NCBI GenBank assembly: GCA_003165335.1
Contig: PLTD01000206.1
Coordinates: forward strand, 39,603-103,602
Length of the DNA: 64,000 bases
Source of the DNA: Rhodospirillales bacterium
GTDB lineage: Bacteria; Pseudomonadota; Alphaproteobacteria; BOG-932; Roseiterribacteraceae
Direction of reading: 5' to 3'
Shown: positions 38,181 through 49,400 of the stretch, in pieces
How the letters are laid out: each line of letters starts with the position of its first letter
Numbering within the stretch: position 1 is the first letter of the stretch
The notes under the pieces: model-generated
What the model was told of the DNA's origin: nothing
The model's database searches: none
Seen by the model: the letters and a program-made list of their open reading frames with translations, nothing else
Made by a program: the position numbers and the translations under genes

Positions 38181-39332
38181 TCAAGTTCCGGAAGTAATGT
38201 GGAAAAGCCTCGAAAGGTCGTGCCACATCACAAAAACAAAGAATGACACGATTAGTGCAAAGCCGACCCGAAAACCGAAGGCAAGAGCGCGCTCGCTTAC
38301 CGGACGTCGACTCACCGCCTCGATTGCATAGAACAGCAAGTGCCCGCCGTCCAGCACCGGGATGGGAAAAAGGTTGATTAGTCCAAGGCTGATCGACAGC
38401 AAAGCAATCAAATGCACGAGTGGGATAAAGCCTTCATGCGAAACTTCGCCGATCATCTGGCCAATCCCGATCGGGCCGCTGAGGTCGTCAGCACTGCGGC
38501 GACCTATAATCATCTGGCCGATCGTCGCCAAAGAGGAGGTTGTTATCGACCAGGTTTCCCGAGTCGCCTGCCATAGGGCAGTCGCCGGGTCTTCGTGTCT
38601 CATCACGAACTCACTGGACGGCAGCATGCCCAGTCGTCCAACCTTCGTCTTGTTGCCAAGCAGATCCTGCTCATCAACTATCTGCGGCGTTGCGACGAGG
38701 GTAAGCGATTGACCACCGCGGTTAATAGCCATGGTCAAAGGATCGCCAGAATCCAGAACCACTATCTGCCGAAGTTCCTCAAATCGCCGTACCGTTACGC
38801 CGTCGACGCTTTCGACCACATCTCCTGTGCGAAGTCCCGCTTTTTCAGCTGCTGAACCAGCCACCACGCTGCCAATAATCGGGGGCGTAAAGGGTTGCCC
38901 AATTGTCGAGAACAGCGCCGCCATCACTACGATTGCAAACAAAAAATTCGCAGCCGGACCAGCGGCAACGATTAAGGATTTCTGCCAAAGCTCCTTATGC
39001 GTAAAGGAAACTCGCTTTGCAGCCATATCCATGAGCGCGGCAGCCTGCAAGTCGGGTCGACTCGATGCATCAGCGTCTCCAAACATTTTCACGAAGCCGC
39101 CAATGGGAAGCCATCCGACACGCCAACGGGTCCCCAGTCGGTCAGTCCAACCGAACAATTCGCCGCCAAAACCGATTGAAAAGGCCTCGATCTTCACGCC
39201 GCATCGGCGGGCAACCCAGAAATGACCGAATTCATGAACAAAGACGAGGATCGAAAGCGCAATAACATAGATTGGACCGGCATAAACCACCCAGTGCAAC
39301 AAGCCATGCAATGTACCAATAAGATGCGCCAT
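38181..39332 (-). CDS. rseP: RIP metalloprotease RseP (site-2 protease)
   Basis: An inner-membrane zinc protease that cuts anti-sigma factors and other single-pass proteins within the bilayer. HEFGH at residues 33-37 is the HExxH zinc site in the first membrane helix. A single PDZ domain (about 125-200, SVVAGSAAEKAGLRTGDVVESVDG) sits in the periplasm, and NLFPIPVLDGGHLLFY supplies the third ligand (LDG motif) near the C terminus. At 383 aa it is a one-PDZ type, shorter than E. coli RseP (450 aa, two PDZ). It lies between dxr and bamA, with 9 and 21 nt gaps. Confidence 0.95.
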   Translation of the reverse strand: MAHLIGTLHGLLHWVVYAGPIYVIALSILVFVHEFGHFWVARRCGVKIEAFSIGFGGELFGWTDRLGTRWRVGWLPIGGFVKMFGDADASSRPDLQAAALMDMAAKRVSFTHKELWQKSLIVAAGPAANFLFAIVVMAALFSTIGQPFTPPIIGSVVAGSAAEKAGLRTGDVVESVDGVTVRRFEELRQIVVLDSGDPLTMAINRGGQSLTLVATPQIVDEQDLLGNKTKVGRLGMLPSSEFVMRHEDPATALWQATRETWSITTSSLATIGQMIIGRRSADDLSGPIGIGQMIGEVSHEGFIPLVHLIALLSISLGLINLFPIPVLDGGHLLFYAIEAVSRRPVSERALAFGFRVGFALIVSFFVFVMWHDLSRLFHITSGT

Positions 39333-39341
39333 CCTGCGTCC

Positions 39342-40538
39342 TTACAAACCAGTACTGACGGAGCGACGCGTTAGCTGCGCCCCGATGAAGCCCTCGGCAA
39401 AGACCCGAGCTTCCTTATCGATGGCAACAACGTCATCGATCGTGACGGGAACCGAATTGGGGAGCGTTTCGAGTGCGCTTTCCACTACCCGTTCGATATC
39501 GAGAAAACCAATCCGACCCGCAAGGAAATTTGCGACTGCCGTCTCGTTGGCAGCATTGAGAATTGTAGGAGCGTCCCCCCCTATTTGCAAGGCGCGTCTG
39601 GCAAAGGCCAATGCAGGGAAACGTACCGGGTCTGCCGTTTCGAACGTTAACTGTCCAATCTTCGCCAGGTCTAGTCCCGGCGCTACCACCGGCATGCGGT
39701 CAGGCCAGGCCAGCGCTACGGCAATCGGGGTCCGCATGTCCGGCGTACCCAACTGAGCCAAGGTCGATCCGTCATGATATTCGACCAACGAATGAATGAC
39801 CGATTGGGGATGAACGACGACATCAATCTGCGACTCCGGGATGCCGAACAAGAAATGCGCTTCGATGATCTCAAGGCCCTTGTTCATCATCGTGGCGCTG
39901 TCGATCGAGATTTTTGAACCCATTGACCAGACAGGATGGGCGACAGCCTGAGCGATCGAAGCTCCCTCCATTCGCGCACGCGGCCAAGTCCGAAACGGCC
40001 CCCCGGAAGCAGTCAAAATAATCTTGGCAACTGCTCCTTTTCGGGCAGCATCGAAGACCTGGAATACCGCACTATGCTCGCTATCGACTGGTAGCAGGCG
40101 CGTCCCGTATTTTGCCACTTCGGCAAGCATTAAGGGACCGGCGCACACCAGGCATTCCTTGTTAGCAAAAGCGACCACGGCACCGGAGCGGCAGGCTGAG
40201 AGGGTCGGGTGAAGACCCGCTGCACCGACAATAGCCGCCATGACCAGATCAGCCGGCCGGGCCGCTGCATCAATGACCGCCTGGTCGCCGGCTGCAACTT
40301 CAATCCCGCTCCCCGACAGAGCTGCTTTCAGCGCACCATAAGATTTTGGATCGGCAACCACCGCCAGCTTTGCACCAACGCGCCGTGCGGTTGCTGCCAA
40401 AGAGACGACATCTCGATTAGCAGTCAGAGCCTCAACTTCGTATTTCCCGGGATTTTCCTCAATGAGGCTTAACGTACTTGTGCCGACCGAGCCTGTGGCC
40501 CCCAGAATGCTGATACGTCGTGGCTTTACATGACTCAT
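39342..40538 (-). CDS. dxr: 1-Deoxy-D-xylulose-5-phosphate reductoisomerase
   Basis: NADPH-dependent second enzyme of the MEP isoprenoid pathway. The Rossmann loop is [18 protein letters not shown]; acidic metal ligands and binding loops are in [13 protein letters not shown] and [16 protein letters not shown], and [28 protein letters not shown] is the flexible-lid and dimer segment. I start at ATG 40536-40538 because it overlaps the cdsA stop as ATGA; the longer frame to 40598 would intrude deep into cdsA. This gives 398 aa, the usual size. Together with uppS it supplies the isoprenoid chain for cell-wall carriers. Confidence 0.96.
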   Translation of the reverse strand: MSHVKPRRISILGATGSVGTSTLSLIEENPGKYEVEALTANRDVVSLAATARRVGAKLAVVADPKSYGALKAALSGSGIEVAAGDQAVIDAAARPADLVMAAIVGAAGLHPTLSACRSGAVVAFANKECLVCAGPLMLAEVAKYGTRLLPVDSEHSAVFQVFDAARKGAVAKIILTASGGPFRTWPRARMEGASIAQAVAHPVWSMGSKISIDSATMMNKGLEIIEAHFLFGIPESQIDVVVHPQSVIHSLVEYHDGSTLAQLGTPDMRTPIAVALAWPDRMPVVAPGLDLAKIGQLTFETADPVRFPALAFARRALQIGGDAPTILNAANETAVANFLAGRIGFLDIERVVESALETLPNSVPVTIDDVVAIDKEARVFAEGFIGAQLTRRSVSTGL

Positions 40539-41341
40539 GGTGACAAACCCGCAGTGAGGCCGAAAACATGCAGCAAGGCGAACGCGGGCGCCGCCCATAA
40601 TAACGCGTCAATGCGATCGAGCATTCCACCATGACCCGGAATTAAATCTCCAGAGTCTTTTACGCCGAACTTTCGTTTCATCGCCGACTCGAACAAATCT
40701 CCACCCTGCCCGAACAATGACAGCCCAATCGCAATCTCGACAACCTGTACCGGCTTCGACGCACCTGGGAACAATGCCATAAGGCCGATAGCAATTAGAC
40801 CCGCAAACACTAGGCCGCCAACAAAGCCCGACCAAGTCTTATTGGGACTGATCCTTGGCGCCAACCGCGGACCACGCACCAAACGACCGACGAAGAATGC
40901 ACCGATATCCGTCGACCAAACCACGATGAAAACAAAGAATACTAAACGCCATCCGCCATCGAGAACGTCATGCAACCACGCTAGCGACAGCATCGTCAGC
41001 CCAACATATGGCAATCCCAAGGCAGCTAGTGTTCTGTTCACAGGAACGAAAAGTCCGACAGCCAAAGAAAGAACCACAAGAGCAACGAGTCCGGCTTCAA
41101 TACCAAGCGTCATATATACGCCAATCACAGCCAGTGGCACTGTGTATACCCACCGAACACTTCGGCCTGTGACCAATTTGATCCATTCGGCAAGACCGAA
41201 TGCTGTCGCCGCGGCAAGCGCGATGTCAAAAATCGGCCCTCCCACAAAGGCGAGCACAAGGACAAGGGGCCCCAAAACCAAACCAGACATAATCCGGTAG
41301 GAAAGATTTCGGCGCTCAGCGATTTGTGACAACGGCGCCAT
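40535..41341 (-). CDS. cdsA: Phosphatidate cytidylyltransferase
   Basis: Makes CDP-diacylglycerol from phosphatidate and CTP in the inner membrane. The hydrophobic sequence has about seven or eight helices, and the C-terminal signature is intact: [29 protein letters not shown]. The start is uncertain: ATG at 41339-41341 ([13 protein letters not shown]) is used here; ATG at 41377 and TTG at 41383 are also open. All of them overlap the 3' end of uppS (stop at 41316), so the pair is tightly packed. The stop overlaps dxr by 4 nt. Confidence 0.92.
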   Translation of the reverse strand: MAPLSQIAERRNLSYRIMSGLVLGPLVLVLAFVGGPIFDIALAAATAFGLAEWIKLVTGRSVRWVYTVPLAVIGVYMTLGIEAGLVALVVLSLAVGLFVPVNRTLAALGLPYVGLTMLSLAWLHDVLDGGWRLVFFVFIVVWSTDIGAFFVGRLVRGPRLAPRISPNKTWSGFVGGLVFAGLIAIGLMALFPGASKPVQVVEIAIGLSLFGQGGDLFESAMKRKFGVKDSGDLIPGHGGMLDRIDALLWAAPAFALLHVFGLTAGLSP

Positions 41342-42053
41342 AGCGGCGCTCGCGCCGACGGAACTCTCGAATTGCATGCTCAAGGTCGGCCTTTGAAAAA
41401 TCAGGCCAAAGGGTATCGAGAAATATCAGTTCCGCATAGGCGGATTGCCATAGAAAGAAGTTGCTGATTCTCTGCTCGCCCGATGTTCTGATAACGAGAT
41501 CCGGATCAGGCAACTCCGCGGTCCAAAGTCTGGCCGATATCGCATCTTGATCGATGGATTGCGGCGTTACTTCCCCCGCAATGGCGGCTTCAGCTAGCTT
41601 TTGAGCGGCCTGAACAACGTCCTGCCGTCCACCGTAGCTCAATGCAACCGTGAAATTAAGTTTGGAGTTACCGGCGGTTAAAGTCTCGCCATGCTCTATC
41701 AGATTGACTATATCCGCTGCCAACCGAGACCGTTCCCCGATCACCCTAAGGCGAACGCCATTTTTATGTAAATCGGCGATCTCGCTCCGCAGATATAGAC
41801 GAAGAAGCAACATCAGCTCTTCGACTTCTTCTACCGGCCGCCCCCAATTCTCCGCTGAAAAGCCGAAGATCGTTAAATAGGGAATCTCTAATGCTCTCGC
41901 GGACTCGACGATCCTGCGCACCGCTTCCATGCCACTGCGGTGACCGGCGGTACGAAACATGCCTCTGGCTTGAGCCCAACGACCGTTGCCATCCATAATG
42001 ACGGCGACGTGCCGCGGCCCGGTATCGGTCGAGAAGTCAGCTGCGGCAACCAT
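41316..42053 (-). CDS. uppS: Isoprenyl transferase (undecaprenyl diphosphate synthase)
   Basis: cis-Prenyltransferase that extends farnesyl-PP with isopentenyl-PP to the C55 carrier lipid for peptidoglycan and LPS. HVAVIMDGNGRWAQARG has the catalytic Asp; TIFGFSAENWGRP and the ELPDPDLVIRTSGEQRISNFFLWQ-type C-terminal motif complete the family signature. At 245 aa it is normal. Its ATG shares one base with the frr stop (TGATG at 42051-42055), and its 3' end is overlapped by cdsA. Confidence 0.96.
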   Translation of the reverse strand: MVAAADFSTDTGPRHVAVIMDGNGRWAQARGMFRTAGHRSGMEAVRRIVESARALEIPYLTIFGFSAENWGRPVEEVEELMLLLRLYLRSEIADLHKNGVRLRVIGERSRLAADIVNLIEHGETLTAGNSKLNFTVALSYGGRQDVVQAAQKLAEAAIAGEVTPQSIDQDAISARLWTAELPDPDLVIRTSGEQRISNFFLWQSAYAELIFLDTLWPDFSKADLEHAIREFRRRERRYGAVVTNR

Positions 42054-42610
42054 CAGATCTGTTTGATCTCCTTTTCCTTCGCTTGCAGCGCTTCATCGAC
42101 CTTCTTGATATGTTGATCGGTCAGACGCTGCATCTCCGCAGATGATTTTCCATGCTCATCCTCTGAGATTTCGCCGTCCTTCTCCAGCCGCTTCAACATT
42201 TCCATACCGTCCCGGCGAACGTTGCGGATAGCGACCCGCGCCTGCTCCGCATATTTGCCGGCGACTTTCGCCAGCTCAAATCGTCGTTCTTCATTCAGTT
42301 CGGGAATTGGTACGCGGATTACACCGCCGTCCTGCTGCGGATTGAGACCTAGTCCAGATTCTCGGATAGCCTTGTCGACTGCCTTCAATATGGCTTTGTC
42401 CCAGACCTGAACGGTAATCAGCCGCGCCTCCGGTACACTGACTGTCGCAAGCTGTGAAAGGTGCATTGCTCCGCCATATGCGTCGACTTGAACCTGATCA
42501 AGCAGATTGACCGAGGCTCGCCCGGTACGGAGCCCGGAAAATTCTTTTCTAAGGGCTTCAAGAGCGCCATCCATGCGGCGCGAAAAATCGGCGAGACGCG
42601 TGTCAGTCAT
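42053..42610 (-). CDS. frr: Ribosome recycling factor
   Basis: With EF-G, splits post-termination ribosomes. The 185-residue protein has the three-helix bundle plus head domain: [23 protein letters not shown], then [39 protein letters not shown] with the conserved arginine-rich helix. Standard length, clear ATG. It lies downstream of pyrH by 54 nt and is coupled to uppS by a one-base overlap. Confidence 0.97.
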   Translation of the reverse strand: MTDTRLADFSRRMDGALEALRKEFSGLRTGRASVNLLDQVQVDAYGGAMHLSQLATVSVPEARLITVQVWDKAILKAVDKAIRESGLGLNPQQDGGVIRVPIPELNEERRFELAKVAGKYAEQARVAIRNVRRDGMEMLKRLEKDGEISEDEHGKSSAEMQRLTDQHIKKVDEALQAKEKEIKQI

Positions 42611-42664
42611 ACGTTATTTCCCTCCTTCGCCGTTCGGGCCTTCTTCGCCGCCCGGGACGGGAAA

Positions 42665-43390
42665 CTATTCGCCTTCAGTTACGACGGTATACCGCCCGCA
42701 ACCCCGGAAAATATTTGCGAATCCATCATGCTCGGTAATCGAGAAGACTAGTATGGGAATCTTACTTTCCCGCGCCAGAGATATCGCTGCTGCGTCCATT
42801 ACCTGAAGGTCGCGGGAGAGGACTTCGAGATAAGTCAACCGATCATAGCGTAAGGCGTCTTTAACCTTGTTAGGGTCCGCGCTGTAAACTCCGTCAACCT
42901 TGGTACCTTTCAACAAAGCGTCACAGCCCATTTCGGATGCACGCAGTGCCGCCGCGGTATCGGTCGTGAAAAAAGGATTGCCGGTGCCTGCCCCAAATAT
43001 CACCACGCGTCCTTTTTCCATGTGACGAATGGCACGACGGCGAATGTACGGCTCACAGACTGTCGACATCGGAATTGCTGATTGCACTCTCGTCTGGACA
43101 CCAAGCCGCTCAAGTGAGCTTTGCATGGCAAGCGAGTTAATCACCGTCGCCAGCATGCCCATATAATCCGCCGAGGCACGCTCCATGCCCCTGGCTGCCC
43201 CGGAAACGCCACGGAAAATATTTCCGCCGCCGATGACGAGGCAAACTTCGATTCCCAAAGCAACTACCGCCTGTACCTCAGCCGCCACCCGCTCAACCGT
43301 TTCGGGGTCTAGACCATATTCGCGATCCCCCATAAGCGCTTCGCCTGAAACCTTCAGTAATACGCGCCGATAAGGTGGATTGGACGACAT
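42665..43390 (-). CDS. pyrH: UMP kinase
   Basis: Hexameric bacterial UMP kinase of the amino-acid-kinase fold that phosphorylates UMP to [16 protein letters not shown] opens the protein; [10 protein letters not shown] is the phosphate-binding loop; [19 protein letters not shown] and [15 protein letters not shown] are the UMP and ATP site segments. At 241 aa it is normal. It sits between tsf (14 nt upstream) and frr, the classic rpsB-tsf-pyrH-frr order. Confidence 0.97.
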   Translation of the reverse strand: MSSNPPYRRVLLKVSGEALMGDREYGLDPETVERVAAEVQAVVALGIEVCLVIGGGNIFRGVSGAARGMERASADYMGMLATVINSLAMQSSLERLGVQTRVQSAIPMSTVCEPYIRRRAIRHMEKGRVVIFGAGTGNPFFTTDTAAALRASEMGCDALLKGTKVDGVYSADPNKVKDALRYDRLTYLEVLSRDLQVMDAAAISLARESKIPILVFSITEHDGFANIFRGCGRYTVVTEGE

Positions 43391-43404
43391 ATTATACCGC
43401 TTCT

Positions 43405-44328
43405 TCAGTGCGCCATCTTCGCGACTTCCGCCGCGAAATCATCACCTTCAGGTTTTTCGATACCTTCGCCAAGCGCAAAACGTACAAAACCGGTCAAAGC
43501 TACGGGTGCCCCAACGTCCTTCGCCGCATTATCGACGACCTTCGAAACCTTGGTCTCACCATCAACAACAAACACCTGCTCCAGCAACACTACTTCTTCA
43601 TAATACTTGCGCAGACGCCCATCGACCATCTTTTCGATGATAGCATCGGGCTTGCCGGATGCTTTGGCCTGATCAACAAGAATGGAGCGTTCGCGATTTA
43701 GAGCAGCTTGATCGACATCCTCGATTCGCAGCGCATCGGGCTTCGCGGCGGCAACATGCATCGCGATTTGACGACCGAGCGCCGTTAGTTTGTCGGTGTC
43801 CCCGGTAGACTCCAGCGCAACCAGAACACCAATTCGCCCCAAACCGGGGGTCAAGGCATTGTGGATATAAGTTGCGACGACACCGTGGTTAACCGACAGC
43901 TTTGCCGCACGGCGCAGCGTCATGTTCTCGCCGATCGTTGCTATCAAGTGGGTTAATTCTTCCGCAACCGATCGGCCGCTCGGATAGGGCATCTGCTTCA
44001 GGCTTTCCATATCAGCCGAAGAGGTCAAAGCAAGCTTTGCCACGGAATGAACATAGGCCTGAAACTGATCGTTGCGCGCGACGAAATCCGTCTCGGCGTT
44101 GATCTCGACAATCGCACCTTCGCGCGTCCCGGCTGCAACGCCGACAAGTCCCTCAGCCGCAACTCGGCCCGACTTCTTGGCTGCGGCGGCAAGGCCTTTT
44201 TTGCGAAGCCAGTCAATCGCTGCCTCCACATCACCTTCAGATGCAGTGAGAGCGTTTTTGCAATCCATCATTCCTGCGCCCGTCTTTTCGCGCAGGTCCT
44301 TAACGAGCGAGGCGGTAATCTCAGCCAT
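43405..44328 (-). CDS. tsf: Translation elongation factor Ts
   Basis: Guanine nucleotide exchange factor for EF-Tu. The N-terminal UBA-like domain ([37 protein letters not shown]) includes the first EF-Tu contact. The core has [15 protein letters not shown], which carries the TDFV exchange motif. Length is 307 aa, as in other proteobacteria. It lies 25 nt after rpsB and presumably shares its promoter. Confidence 0.97.
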   Translation of the reverse strand: MAEITASLVKDLREKTGAGMMDCKNALTASEGDVEAAIDWLRKKGLAAAAKKSGRVAAEGLVGVAAGTREGAIVEINAETDFVARNDQFQAYVHSVAKLALTSSADMESLKQMPYPSGRSVAEELTHLIATIGENMTLRRAAKLSVNHGVVATYIHNALTPGLGRIGVLVALESTGDTDKLTALGRQIAMHVAAAKPDALRIEDVDQAALNRERSILVDQAKASGKPDAIIEKMVDGRLRKYYEEVVLLEQVFVVDGETKVSKVVDNAAKDVGAPVALTGFVRFALGEGIEKPEGDDFAAEVAKMAH

Positions 44329-44353
44329 AATAATTATCCGTAATCAGGCGTTT

Positions 44354-45169
44354 TTAGGCAGACGGCTGGGCAGGTTCAGCGTCAAGGGCTGGAATCGATA
44401 CGGCTTCGATCGCCTCAGGAATTTCTTCAGCAGGCGCCTCTTCCCGTTCGCCTACGTCGACGCCCGAAGCAATCAGCTCTGCCTGCAGCCCATCCAACAC
44501 GGACCCGGAAACCAGATCGCAATAAAGTTCGATAGCCCGCAGGGCGTCGTCGTTGCCCGGCACAGGATAGGTCACACCGTTGGGGCTCGCGTTCGAATCG
44601 CATATCGCAACCACAGGGATCTTCAGCTTGTTCGCTTCCTGAATCGCAATGTCCTCACGCGGCACATCGATGATAAAAAGTATATCGGGTAAGCCACCCA
44701 TTTCCTTTATACCGCCAAGGGCGCGATCAAGCTTGTCGCGCTCACGGGTAAGCTGCAGCAATTCTTTTTTGGTCAGCCCAGCCTGACGGGAATGATCCGC
44801 AAGCTGCTCATCCAGTTCGCGTAGTCGCTTTATCGACAGAGACATCGTCTTCCAGTTGGTCAACATGCCGCCTAGCCAGCGATGATTGACGTAGTACTGG
44901 CCACAACGTTGAGCTGCCGCCGCAACTTTATCCTGCGCCTGTCGCTTGGTGCCGACGAACAGGACCCGACCGCCATTTGCGGCGACCTCGCGCACTGCCG
45001 TCAATGCCTGGTGCAGCATCGGGACGGTTTGTTCCAGATCAATGATATGTACATTGTTTCGAACACCGAAGATGAAGGGCTTCATCAAAGGGTTCCAACG
45101 CCGCGTGTGGTGTCCGAAGTGAACGCCCGCTTCGAGAAGCTGACGCATCGTAAAATTGGGGAGTGCCAT
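44354..45169 (-). CDS. rpsB: 30S ribosomal protein S2
   Basis: Structural protein of the small subunit. [27 protein letters not shown] is the diagnostic start; ATG at 45167-45169 is chosen over a frame extending to 45214. [12 protein letters not shown], the [13 protein letters not shown] segment and [12 protein letters not shown] are all family segments. The acidic C-terminal extension ([15 protein letters not shown]...) brings it to 271 aa, longer than E. coli S2 (241). It heads the tsf-pyrH-frr series and has a promoter and roughly 140 nt leader upstream. Confidence 0.97.
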   Translation of the reverse strand: MALPNFTMRQLLEAGVHFGHHTRRWNPLMKPFIFGVRNNVHIIDLEQTVPMLHQALTAVREVAANGGRVLFVGTKRQAQDKVAAAAQRCGQYYVNHRWLGGMLTNWKTMSLSIKRLRELDEQLADHSRQAGLTKKELLQLTRERDKLDRALGGIKEMGGLPDILFIIDVPREDIAIQEANKLKIPVVAICDSNASPNGVTYPVPGNDDALRAIELYCDLVSGSVLDGLQAELIASGVDVGEREEAPAEEIPEAIEAVSIPALDAEPAQPSA

Positions 45170-45338
45170 GATATATTTTCCGTTCCGGTTGATGCCTCCG
45201 CGGGAGTGGTCCATTTAAGGACACCGGAGCAGCCCCGGAAAGTGTCTCCGGATCGCCGCCTAGCCCGCGTGTGAATTTACCTGCGCGCCAGAGGCTTGCA
45301 GGCCGGGGTGATATATAGCGTTAAAAATGAAATGACAA
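45170..45338 (-). promoter_or_regulatory. rpsB promoter and structured leader
   Basis: On minus, TTGTCA (complement of 45333-45338) and TATATAT (complement of 45311-45317) sit 15-17 nt apart, a good housekeeping promoter. The transcript would carry about 135 nt before the S2 start. Within it CCGGAGACAC and GTGTCC-type segments (complement of about 45222-45254) can form a stem. S2 is known to repress its own leader in several bacteria; whether this one does so is inference. Confidence 0.5.
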
Positions 45339-45381
45339 TCGGCGGCGTCGCGCGAGGTCAAATCGCAAGGAGAGGTTCGGG

Positions 45382-45705
45382 ATGCGGATTTCAACAGTCT
45401 TAGAAACCTTGGTCCTGTTGTTGTCCATTTTCAGTGCACCTGGATCAGCGCACGCAGACAACACAGTGGGCCGCTATCAGATGGCCACCTTACCAACCAA
45501 GCCTGGAAGTTTCGACAGCCGCGTGATGATTCTCGACACCGCCAATGGCGACCTATGGCAATGGTGGGAAGCGCCTGCCGTGGGAAGTTCAGTTCCGAGC
45601 ACCGGGATCACCTATCTTGGCAAAGTCATGCCGAGCAACACCGCCGGAGAGACCACTCCTACTCGCCGGAGCAACCCGTTGGAGCCTCTTTTGCCGAGGC
45701 ATTAA
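45382..45705 (+). CDS. Small exported protein of unknown function
   Basis: A 107-residue protein with a clear signal peptide (about residues 1-25, ending GSAHA). The mature part begins DNTVGRYQMATLPTKPGSFDSRVMILDTANGDLWQWWEAP, which reads like one blade of a beta-propeller or a tandem-repeat unit: a strand-rich segment with an Asp-Thr turn and a Trp-rich end. No catalytic motif is visible. The ATG follows CAAGGAGAGG. It is divergent from rpsB and followed by a hairpin-like dyad. I do not recognise the family. Confidence 0.65.
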   Translation: MRISTVLETLVLLLSIFSAPGSAHADNTVGRYQMATLPTKPGSFDSRVMILDTANGDLWQWWEAPAVGSSVPSTGITYLGKVMPSNTAGETTPTRRSNPLEPLLPRH

Positions 45706-45732
45706 ATTCATAGGCGACCCAGGAATAAATTC

Positions 45733-45761
45733 ATTCCCAACAGGGTTTAAAAAATGGGAAT
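45733..45761. other. Short inverted repeat after the small exported protein gene
   Basis: ATTCCCA (45733-45739) and TGGGAAT (45755-45761) are a perfect 7 bp dyad with an AT-rich 15 nt loop, 28 nt after the stop of the preceding gene. The plus strand after it is AAAAAGCC, not a T-run, so it is not a standard intrinsic terminator on plus. It may act as a 3' stabilising hairpin or be chance. Confidence 0.3.
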
Positions 45762-45847
45762 AAAAAGCCGGACGGCGGACTAGAGCGGCCCTGCGCGAAA
45801 CCCCATTTGCAATCTTGCGCTATTGGCGCGGAAACTGGAGAGACAAG

Positions 45848-46420
45848 ATGTCTACGGGCTTTATTCGCCACGCGGCGATTGCAATTTGCGCGTTGTCAGT
45901 TGCGGCTTGCCAGGTGCCAACGCCCTATAAGGCGGCTGTGACACAATATGACGACGGCTACAGTACGCAACAGATCGAATCCAACCGCTTTCGGATTTCC
46001 TTTCGGGGAAACTCTCTGACTACGCGGCAAACGGTAGATACTTATATGCTGTATCGTGCCGCCGAGGTGACACTGCAAAGCGGCGGCGACTATTTCATTG
46101 TCGTCAACAAGGACGTCGACAAGAACACCGCCTATGAAAATTACGGAGACGATTTGGCCTGGGGTTGGGGCGGCGGTTGGGGCTGGCGCCATGGGTTTGG
46201 CGGTCCGGGATTCGGCGGCGGAATGGATTATACCCGGCCAGTGAACTCCTATGATGCGATCGCTGACATCGTTACCAATCGGGGCCCCAAGCCTGTCGGC
46301 AATACCAACGCATACGACGCGCGAGAGGTACTCAAGGCGGTCGGCCCGACCGTAGTGCGAATCGCGCCGGCGCCGGGGGCGCCACCAGCCCCTGCCCCGG
46401 CCCCTGCCCTGACAATGTAG
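45848..46420 (+). CDS. CC0125-like lipoprotein of unknown function
   Basis: A 190-residue exported protein. LSVAACQ near residue 21 is a lipobox, so the mature protein is probably a lipid-anchored envelope protein. Next comes VPTPYKAAVTQYDDGYSTQQIESNRFRISFRGNS and TYMLYRAAEVTLQSGGDYFIVVN, the pattern of the CC0125/CC1285-type (DUF4136-related) lipoproteins. A Gly/Trp-rich stretch (WGWGGGWGWRHGFGG) follows, and the C terminus is Pro/Ala-rich. I start at ATG 45848-45850, after GGAGAGACAAG. Its stop lies 7 nt from the convergent dnaE stop. Function unknown. Confidence 0.7.
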   Translation: MSTGFIRHAAIAICALSVAACQVPTPYKAAVTQYDDGYSTQQIESNRFRISFRGNSLTTRQTVDTYMLYRAAEVTLQSGGDYFIVVNKDVDKNTAYENYGDDLAWGWGGGWGWRHGFGGPGFGGGMDYTRPVNSYDAIADIVTNRGPKPVGNTNAYDAREVLKAVGPTVVRIAPAPGAPPAPAPAPALTM

Positions 46421-46426
46421 GTGCGA

Positions 46427-49400
46427 TTAGAGTTCCTGGACCTCGACAATGCCGGGCAGTGATCTGATCGCTGTCCGGCACTGACCAGTAATCGACCAGG
46501 CCCCTGGCAGTTTTAGTTCGATTTCCCGGGCAGGTTCGGTAATGACGATACTGACCTGTCCCCTACCCTTGTTTTCGCGAGCCAATATGTCGCGCAGTGC
46601 GCCTACCCCGTCGCCATTATCGAGCAATATTTTTAAACCCGCAGCGGAATTCTCTACTGCTTTATCCAACAGTTCGATGCCCTGGCAGGTCAAACGCATC
46701 TCGTCACCGGTCTTCTGGACGTCGATCGTCAGAATCAGTGCCTGGCCGGCGACCATGATGTCTCGATGCACGGCTAACAGTTCGGAAAACACTGTCACCT
46801 CGTAACTGCCCGTCATGTCAGACAGGCTGAGGAACGCATAGCGATTCCCTTTGGCGGATGTCCGTTCCTGCCGCGCTGTAACAATGCCCGGAACTCGGTA
46901 GCGGGAGGTGCCGCCGCCTCGTGAAGCCCTTTCCAACATTTGGCGATGGCTGATCACCCCCAGACGGGCCAGAGCCTTGGCATGCTGGTCCAACGGGTGG
47001 GCCGACAGATAGAAACCAATCGCCTCAAACTCAAGGCGCAACTCTTCCATCGGATCGTTGGGCCGCAAACTCGTGAGAGCAGGAACGGGCAAACTGTCTG
47101 CGCCGGCGCCGAACAGGCTGTTCTGTCCGCTTTTTTTCTCGTCCGCGCTGGTTGCTCCGTAACGTACCAGGAGATCGGCCGATGCAAACAGTTTTGCGCG
47201 ATTGCGGTCCAAGCTGTCGAAAGCCCCGGCGTTGATCAGGCTCTCGAGCTGGCGCTTATTCATCACTCCCGACTCGGCGCGACGCATTACATCGAATATG
47301 TCGGAAAATTTGCCTCCCCGATCGCGCTCAGCAACAAGCGCCTTCATTGCCGGCATCCCGACATTGCGGATCGCAGCCAACGCATAGCGGATAGCTTTGG
47401 AACCATCCGGCAGGGTTTCAACAGCAAATGTCTCGGTCGAGCGATTTATATCGGGCGGCAAAAGCTTTATGCCGAGTCTGTCGATCTCCTGCCGAAAAAT
47501 ATTCAGCTTGTCGGTATTCGCGATCGAATAGGCCATCGAGGCTGCCAGGAATTCGACCGGATAATTCGCCTTGAGATAGGCGGTTTGATAAGCCACCAAT
47601 GCGTAAGCTGCTGCGTGAGACTTGTTGAATCCATAACCAGCAAACTTGTCGACCAGATCAAAGATTTGGCCCGCTTGCGCAGCATCAACACCGCGTTCGA
47701 CTGCACCAGCGATAAATAATTCGCGCTGCGCCGCCATTTCCGACTTGATTTTCTTGCCCATGGCTCGGCGCAAAAGATCCGCCCCGCCAAGCGTATAGCC
47801 TGACAGCACCTGCGCGATCTGCATCACCTGTTCCTGGTAGATGATGATGCCGAAAGTTTCGGTCAAAGTCGGCTCGAGCGACGGATGAAGATAGTCGGGT
47901 TTCTCTTCGCCGTTCTTGACTTTGATATATTGCGGAATGTTGTCCATCGGACCCGGCCGATAGAGCGAGATGAGAGCGATGACGTCTTCGAGACGATCAG
48001 GCTTCATGCGCTTGATCGTGTCGCGCATACCGGTGCCTTCGACCTGGAACACTCCAACTGTATCGCCACGCGTCATCAGCTCGAAACTGGGCCGGTCATC
48101 GAACGGCAGATTGACTAGGTCGATTGCAACACCTTGGTCTTCAAGAAGATTGACCGCGCGTTGCAGTATTGTGAGCGTCGTCAGGCCCAAGAAATCGAAC
48201 TTAACCAGGCCGGCCATCTCGACATATTTCATGTTGAACTGGGTCACCAGCATGCCGGATTTCTGGTCTCGGATCAGCGGTATCAGCTCCGTCAGCGGCC
48301 TATCGGATATCACCACACCGGCAGCGTGAGTCGAAGCGTGGCGGTAAAGGCCCTCCAGCTTCTGTGCCATGTCCATTAAGCGTGCGACGCTCTCGTCCTC
48401 GTCGCGCAACGCCTGTAGCACCGGCTCGCTCGCTATCGCCTGGCCTAAGGTAACCGGATTGGCGGGGTTATTCGGCACCATCTTACAAATCTTGTCGACT
48501 TGACCGTAGGGCATCTGGAGAACACGACCCACATCGCGCAACACCGCGCGCGCCTGCAGTTTTCCGAAAGTAATGATCTGCGCCACGCGGTCCCGGCCGT
48601 AACGCTTCTGGACATAGGCTATCACCTCGTCACGCCGATCCTGACAAAAGTCGATGTCGAAGTCGGGCATCGAAACGCGTTCGGGATTCAAGAAACGCTC
48701 AAACAGCAGGCCGAACCGGATCGGATCGAGATCGGTAATCGTCAGGACCCACGCGACCAACGACCCGGCACCTGAACCGCGGCCGGGACCGACCGGGATA
48801 TCGTGGTCCTTCGCCCACTTGATGAAATCGGCAACGATCAAGAAGTAGCCGGGAAACTTCATCTGGATAATGACGTTGAGCTCGAATTCGAGTCGGTCGG
48901 CATAAAGCTGTCGAGTTGCCACCAAAGTGGCTTCATCCATGTCGGACTTAAACACCTGCTCGGTAAGGCGCTTCTCCAACCCGGCAATCGCCTGGGCACG
49001 CAATTCGTCTGCCTCGGTGCGGCCCGCAATCGTCGGGAAGGCCGGCAATAGCGGCTTGCGCGTTCTGAGAAGAAACGAACAACGCCTGGCGATTGTCATC
49101 GTGTTGTCGATCGCGTCCGGCAGATCGGCAAACAACTCGCGCATTTCCTGGGCCGATTTGAACCGATGCTCGGGTGTCACGCGCCGACGATTTTCTTCGC
49201 TGACATAAGTCCCGGCAGCAATGCAAAGCAACGCGTCGTGCGCCTCATACATCGAATCGTCGGCAAAAAAACACTCGTTCGTCGCAACCAGCGGCAAGTT
49301 CATCGCATCTGCCAGTTCGATCAATGCTGGTTCGATCCGGCGTTCGTCGTCGAGCCCATGCCGCATCAATTCGACATAGAGCCGGCCTGGAAATAGGCCA

